In this document: positions 6,041 to 8,161 of the stretch, in pieces
Layout: each line of letters starts with the position of its first letter
Numbering within the stretch: position 1 is the first letter of the stretch
NCBI GenBank assembly: GCA_022571535.1
Contig: JACZXR010000084.1
Location: forward strand, 1 to 8,161
Source of the DNA: Deltaproteobacteria bacterium
Lineage (GTDB): Bacteria; Desulfobacterota; Binatia; UBA9968; CAXXLF01
Direction of reading: 5' to 3'
Length of the DNA stretch: 8,161 nt
Notes under the pieces: generated by a model
Seen by the model: only the letters and a program-made list of their open reading frames with translations
The model's database searches: none
Told to the model about the DNA's origin: nothing
Made by a program: the position numbers and the translations under genes

Positions 6041-6343
6041 CAGGCAGCCCCTTATCGGCTTTCGTAAGATCTTGAAAGGCCGAAACCCAACCAAGGGATA
6101 AAGGCGAAAGACGAAGAGCGAAAGGAGAAAGTAAACCACCTATGAGCCTTCATTTCTCTGCCTTTGGTCTTCTGAGCGATGGTGACAACTATCGCGATTA
6201 ACTCCTTCGCGTCTTCGTAAAGGGTAAAAGCAGAAGGTGATCTGTCCTCGGTTCAGAAAGATGGAACGCTCAATTCGTTAAACTGGAACAATGGATTATT
6301 AGGTAACCCCGCGGCTTGCCCCGGGCACATAACGTGAGGTGTG
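6041..6343. other. Gene-free spacer with purine-rich and pyrimidine-rich patches
   Basis: No reading frame with coding character was found. It holds a hairpin CGGCTTTC..GAAAGgCCG (6056-6082), a purine-only-like stretch built of GAAAG/CGAAG units (6100-6131), a pyrimidine-rich counterpart CTCCTTCGCGTCTTCG (6202-6217), and a TGCCCCGGGCA palindrome near 6317-6330, just past the dehydrogenase stop. None has a T-tract that would make it a convincing terminator. Confidence 0.5.
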
Positions 6344-7399
6344 CTAGATCAGCCCCGCAATCGCGTTAGCAACCTCAGCGGTTTTGGACTTACCGCCCAG
6401 GTCGGGGGTCAGCGTCTTCCCCTCCGCCACTATGGTCTCGATCGCTTTGACGATTGCACGAGCCGCGTCCGGGTGGCCGAGGTGGTCGAGCATCATGGCG
6501 CCTGACCAGATCTGCCCGATCGGGTTTGCGATGCCGCGCCCGGCTATGTCGGGGGCAGAGCCGTGTACCGGCTCAAACATTGATGGGTAGTCCTTTTCCG
6601 GATTGATGTCACCGCCCGGAGCGAGACCTATCGAACCGGCGATCGCCGGGCCGAGGTCGGATAGGATGTCGCCGAACAGGTTACTCGCCACGACCACGTC
6701 GAACCAGTCGGGGTGCTGCACGAATTGGGCGGTCAGGATGTCGATGTGGTACTGGTCGGTCCTGATCTTCGGATAGTTCTTGGCCATGGCGGCGAAACGC
6801 TCGTCCCAGTATGGCATGCTGTGAATGATGCCATTCGACTTGGTCGCCGAGGTCACATGGCGCTCTGGTCGGGTCATGGCAAGATCGAAGGCGTATTGTA
6901 GGACACGGTCGCAACCGCGGCGCGTGAACACGGACTGCTGCACAACCAGCTCATCGGCGGTGCCGTCATAGAGGCGGCCGCCGATCTCGGAATATTCACC
7001 CTCGTTGTTCTCGCGCACGATCAGGAGGTCTATATCTTCAGGCGCGCGTCCGGCGAGCGGCGATCTCACCCCTTTCAACAGCCGTACCGGCCGCAGGTTA
7101 ATGTACTGGCGAAAGGTTCGCCTGATCGGAATAAGCAGGCCCCACAGCGAGATGTGATCGGGTACACCGGGGAGGCCGACGGCGCCGAGGAAGATAGCCT
7201 CGAAGCCCCTGAGCCGGTCGAGCCCGTCCTCGGGCATCATGCGCCCGGTCTTTGCATAAGTCTCACAGCTCCAGTCGAAGCTAGACCAAGTGAAATCAAA
7301 GCCGAAGCGGCGGCCGGCAACCTCGAGGACACGAATACCCTCGGGCACGACCTCCTTGCCGATGCCGTCACCTGGAATTACCGCAATGCGATGCGTCAT
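6344..7399 (-). CDS. Tartrate dehydrogenase / D-malate dehydrogenase (isocitrate/isopropylmalate DH family)
   Basis: Cytoplasmic NAD-dependent beta-decarboxylating dehydrogenase of 351 residues, full length for TtuC/DmlA proteins, which use Mn2+ or Mg2+ with K+ on D-malate, meso- or L-tartrate. The N-terminus IAVIPGDGIGKEV (5-17) is the family's first strand. R93, R103 and R129 (VRENNEGEYSEIGG, 128-141) would hold the substrate carboxylates; K187 (TSATKSNG), D220, D244 and D248 (SNLFGDILSDLG) are the catalytic and metal residues; GSIGLAPG (255-262) and FEPVHGSAPDIAG (275-287) form the signature and NAD site. SxWGLL (84-89) with the GVPDH loop favours tartrate/malate over isopropylmalate or isocitrate. 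ATG 7399 has AGGAG 7 bases upstream. The gene is monocistronic and visibly more GC-rich than its neighbours, suggesting separate acquisition. Substrate preference among tartrate and D-malate is not decidable. Confidence 0.92.
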   Translation of the reverse strand: MTHRIAVIPGDGIGKEVVPEGIRVLEVAGRRFGFDFTWSSFDWSCETYAKTGRMMPEDGLDRLRGFEAIFLGAVGLPGVPDHISLWGLLIPIRRTFRQYINLRPVRLLKGVRSPLAGRAPEDIDLLIVRENNEGEYSEIGGRLYDGTADELVVQQSVFTRRGCDRVLQYAFDLAMTRPERHVTSATKSNGIIHSMPYWDERFAAMAKNYPKIRTDQYHIDILTAQFVQHPDWFDVVVASNLFGDILSDLGPAIAGSIGLAPGGDINPEKDYPSMFEPVHGSAPDIAGRGIANPIGQIWSGAMMLDHLGHPDAARAIVKAIETIVAEGKTLTPDLGGKSKTAEVANAIAGLI

Positions 7400-7440
7400 G
7401 CTATTTCTCCTTGGGCGAGGAGTACCTCCGAAAGTCGTGG

Positions 7441-7469
7441 ATGATAGCAGAGAGCAATAAGAGCGGCAA
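7441..7469 (-). promoter_or_regulatory. Sigma70-like promoter of the tartrate dehydrogenase gene
   Basis: Minus-strand TTGCCG (7469-7464) and TATCAT (7446-7441) with an exact 17-base spacer. Transcription would begin near 7434, about 35 bases before the ATG, leaving room for the AGGAG ribosome site. I see no divergent LysR-type regulator gene, which often accompanies tartrate genes. Confidence 0.55.
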
Positions 7470-7659
7470 CGATAAGTGAACTCTATTTCAAATAGTGTGG
7501 CTTATAAGGGAGCCGAGGGGGCCTGCCCCTCAGCGGGAGCCAAGGGGTCTCTATTTATCCGCTTCATAGTACCAAACCTAATGCCGAAACTGAGCTGCTG
7601 TAAGGCTTACCTGCCCTGCTAAACTGGCAGCTCCAGTGACATGTTATGGTATTAGTCTA
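7470..7659. other. Gene-free spacer with short direct and inverted repeats
   Basis: No coding frame with protein-like character. It contains a direct repeat GGGAGCC(G/A)AGGGG (7508-7520 and 7535-7547), a hairpin GAGGGG-GCCTG-CCCCTC (7515-7531) partly within it, and a 7-bp inverted repeat GAGCTGC/GCAGCTC (7592-7598, 7627-7633) enclosing the near-palindrome GTAAGGCTTAC (7600-7610). Confidence 0.5.
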
Positions 7660-7877
7660 CCACGAAGTACACGAAGATCACGAAGAATTTCATAATCTAA
7701 TTATATTAACCACAGGGTTTCAAATCCCGTGGTCGACCAAAGGGAAGAGCTACCGCTTCTCCCCCCTGTGGAGTAATGGACCGCGACTCCACGGGGGAAA
7801 CCTCATCGGTAAAGTGTCCGCGGCAAGCCACGGGATAATAATCAAATTATTCTTTGTGTCCTTCGTGCTCTTCGTGG
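7660..7877. repeat. Non-coding element with CACGAAG-type terminal inverted repeats
   Basis: Left end 7660-7688 reads CCACGAAG, CACGAAG, CACGAAG units about every 10 bases, then AAT. The right end, read on the minus strand from 7877 down to about 7849, repeats it (CCACGAAG, CACGAAG, CACAAAG, AAT) with only scattered changes. Inside are CCAC-a-GGG..CCC-GTGG (7710-7732), an 11-bp stem CCCCC(T)GTGGAG/CTCCACGGGGG (about 7765-7800), an ATCCCGTGG/CCACGGGAT pair, and AATAAT-CAA-ATTATT near the right end. Such 'CCACGAAGnnCACGAAG' ends recur as interspersed intergenic repeats in several bacterial phyla. The layout is like a MITE or a REP-type folded element; no transposase is present and no clear target duplication was seen. 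Confidence 0.65.
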
Positions 7878-7980
7878 TGATATTTCTCTTTGACCGAGAG
7901 CTCGACAATTCCCCCTGGATTAGACTGGGTGATTACCGTATAAATGGATTATAGCCCTTTGATATATTCATGAGTGAATC

Positions 7981-8161
7981 GTGGTCAGGAACTCGGGCAA
8001 GAAATCAACAAGGATCATCGGCGTTATCTCAGATACCCACGGGCTGGTCCGACCCGAGGCGCTACGGGCCCTCAAGGGGGCAGACCTTCTGATACATGCC
8101 GGGGATATAGGAAGGCCCGAGGTGATCGAAGCACTGAGGTCGATCAGTTCGGTCGTCACCG
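7981..8161 (+). CDS. YfcE/MJ0936-type metallophosphoesterase, partial at right edge
   Basis: The first 60 codons of a small calcineurin-like phosphoesterase, cut by the window end. RIIGVISDTHGLVRPEALRAL (11-31) carries motif I D18-x-H20, and LLIHAGDIG (36-44) carries motif II with D42; the next motif (GNxD) would lie just beyond the edge. Family members are small cytosolic phosphodiesterases with poorly defined natural substrates. GTG 7981 is the only plausible start: an in-frame TGA lies at 7975-7977 and no other start codon occurs before the first motif. The ATG at 7970 is out of frame. Shine-Dalgarno support is weak (GAG in ATGAGTG). A TATAAA at about 7940 could be its -10. It is transcribed away from all other genes and is not closely related to the SbcD-like protein despite the shared fold. 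Confidence 0.88.
   Translation, partial: MVRNSGKKSTRIIGVISDTHGLVRPEALRALKGADLLIHAGDIGRPEVIEALRSISSVVT

Noticed and set aside
7660..7690. CRISPR-like array in the CACGAAG repeats
   Set aside because: Units are only ~10 bases with 2-3 variable bases between them; no spacers of 25-40 bases and no cas genes.
7711..7740. tRNA-like 3' end (GGTTTCAAATCCC .. GACCA)
   Set aside because: The T-stem has mismatches including the invariant G53-C61 pair, and no D-arm or anticodon arm precedes it. It is better explained as a hairpin within the repeat element.
7646..7954. Plus-strand frame of 102 codons starting MVLVYHEVHEDHEEFH
   Set aside because: Its start is just the translation of the CACGAAG repeats (His-Glu-x units) and the rest crosses the element's stems; no ribosome site and no family resemblance.
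7970..7981. ATG 7970 as start of the right-edge phosphoesterase
   Set aside because: It is out of frame with the motif-bearing frame, which starts at GTG 7981 after an in-frame TGA.

Overview
This is a bacterial chromosomal window of moderate GC content with a mosaic, defence-island-like layout. Nearly every gene is on the minus strand; only a fragment at the right edge is on plus. The sequence does not fix the organism. GTG starts, good Shine-Dalgarno sites, a BREX-type remnant and a proteobacterial-looking tartrate dehydrogenase suit a proteobacterium or a Desulfobacterota-like lineage, but this is inference.

Left part (1-3649, minus): a two-gene exonuclease operon. It holds an SbcD/Mre11/YhaO-like phosphoesterase and an SbcC/Rad50/YhaN-like SMC ATPase whose starts and stops overlap by 4 bases (ATGA). 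The ATPase runs off the left edge but shows Walker A, coiled coils, ABC signature and Walker B. It has no CxxC zinc hook; a beta-rich insert sits mid-coil instead. Just upstream (3646-3890) lie two very short reading frames, one apparently frameshifted and ending in a GTGA overlap with the sbcD start.

Middle part (3911-4870, minus): an excisionase-type HTH protein followed, with a one-base overlap, by a chimeric gene. The first ~44 residues of the chimera look like the start of BrxF, the small P-loop protein of type 3 BREX phage defence. The rest looks like the C-terminal portion of a Fic-family protein, beginning immediately after where the HPFxxGNGR motif should be. The simplest reading is an in-frame deletion that removed the BREX operon body and the Fic catalytic core.

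4907-5846 (minus): a degraded gamma-glutamylcyclotransferase-like fragment abuts a BrnT-like toxin / ribbon-helix-helix antitoxin pair. The antitoxin carries an N-terminal zinc ribbon. A perfect 12-bp palindrome over the toxin -10 box is a good autoregulatory operator candidate.

Right part: about 540 bp of gene-poor sequence with a minus-strand terminator-like hairpin, then a complete, visibly more GC-rich tartrate/D-malate dehydrogenase gene (6344-7399, minus) with its own promoter. Next comes a ~218-bp non-coding element with CACGAAG-type terminal inverted repeats (7660-7877). The window ends in the first 60 codons of a plus-strand YfcE/MJ0936-type phosphoesterase. The general picture is a recombination-prone locus where defence and stress genes have been inserted, fused and eroded.
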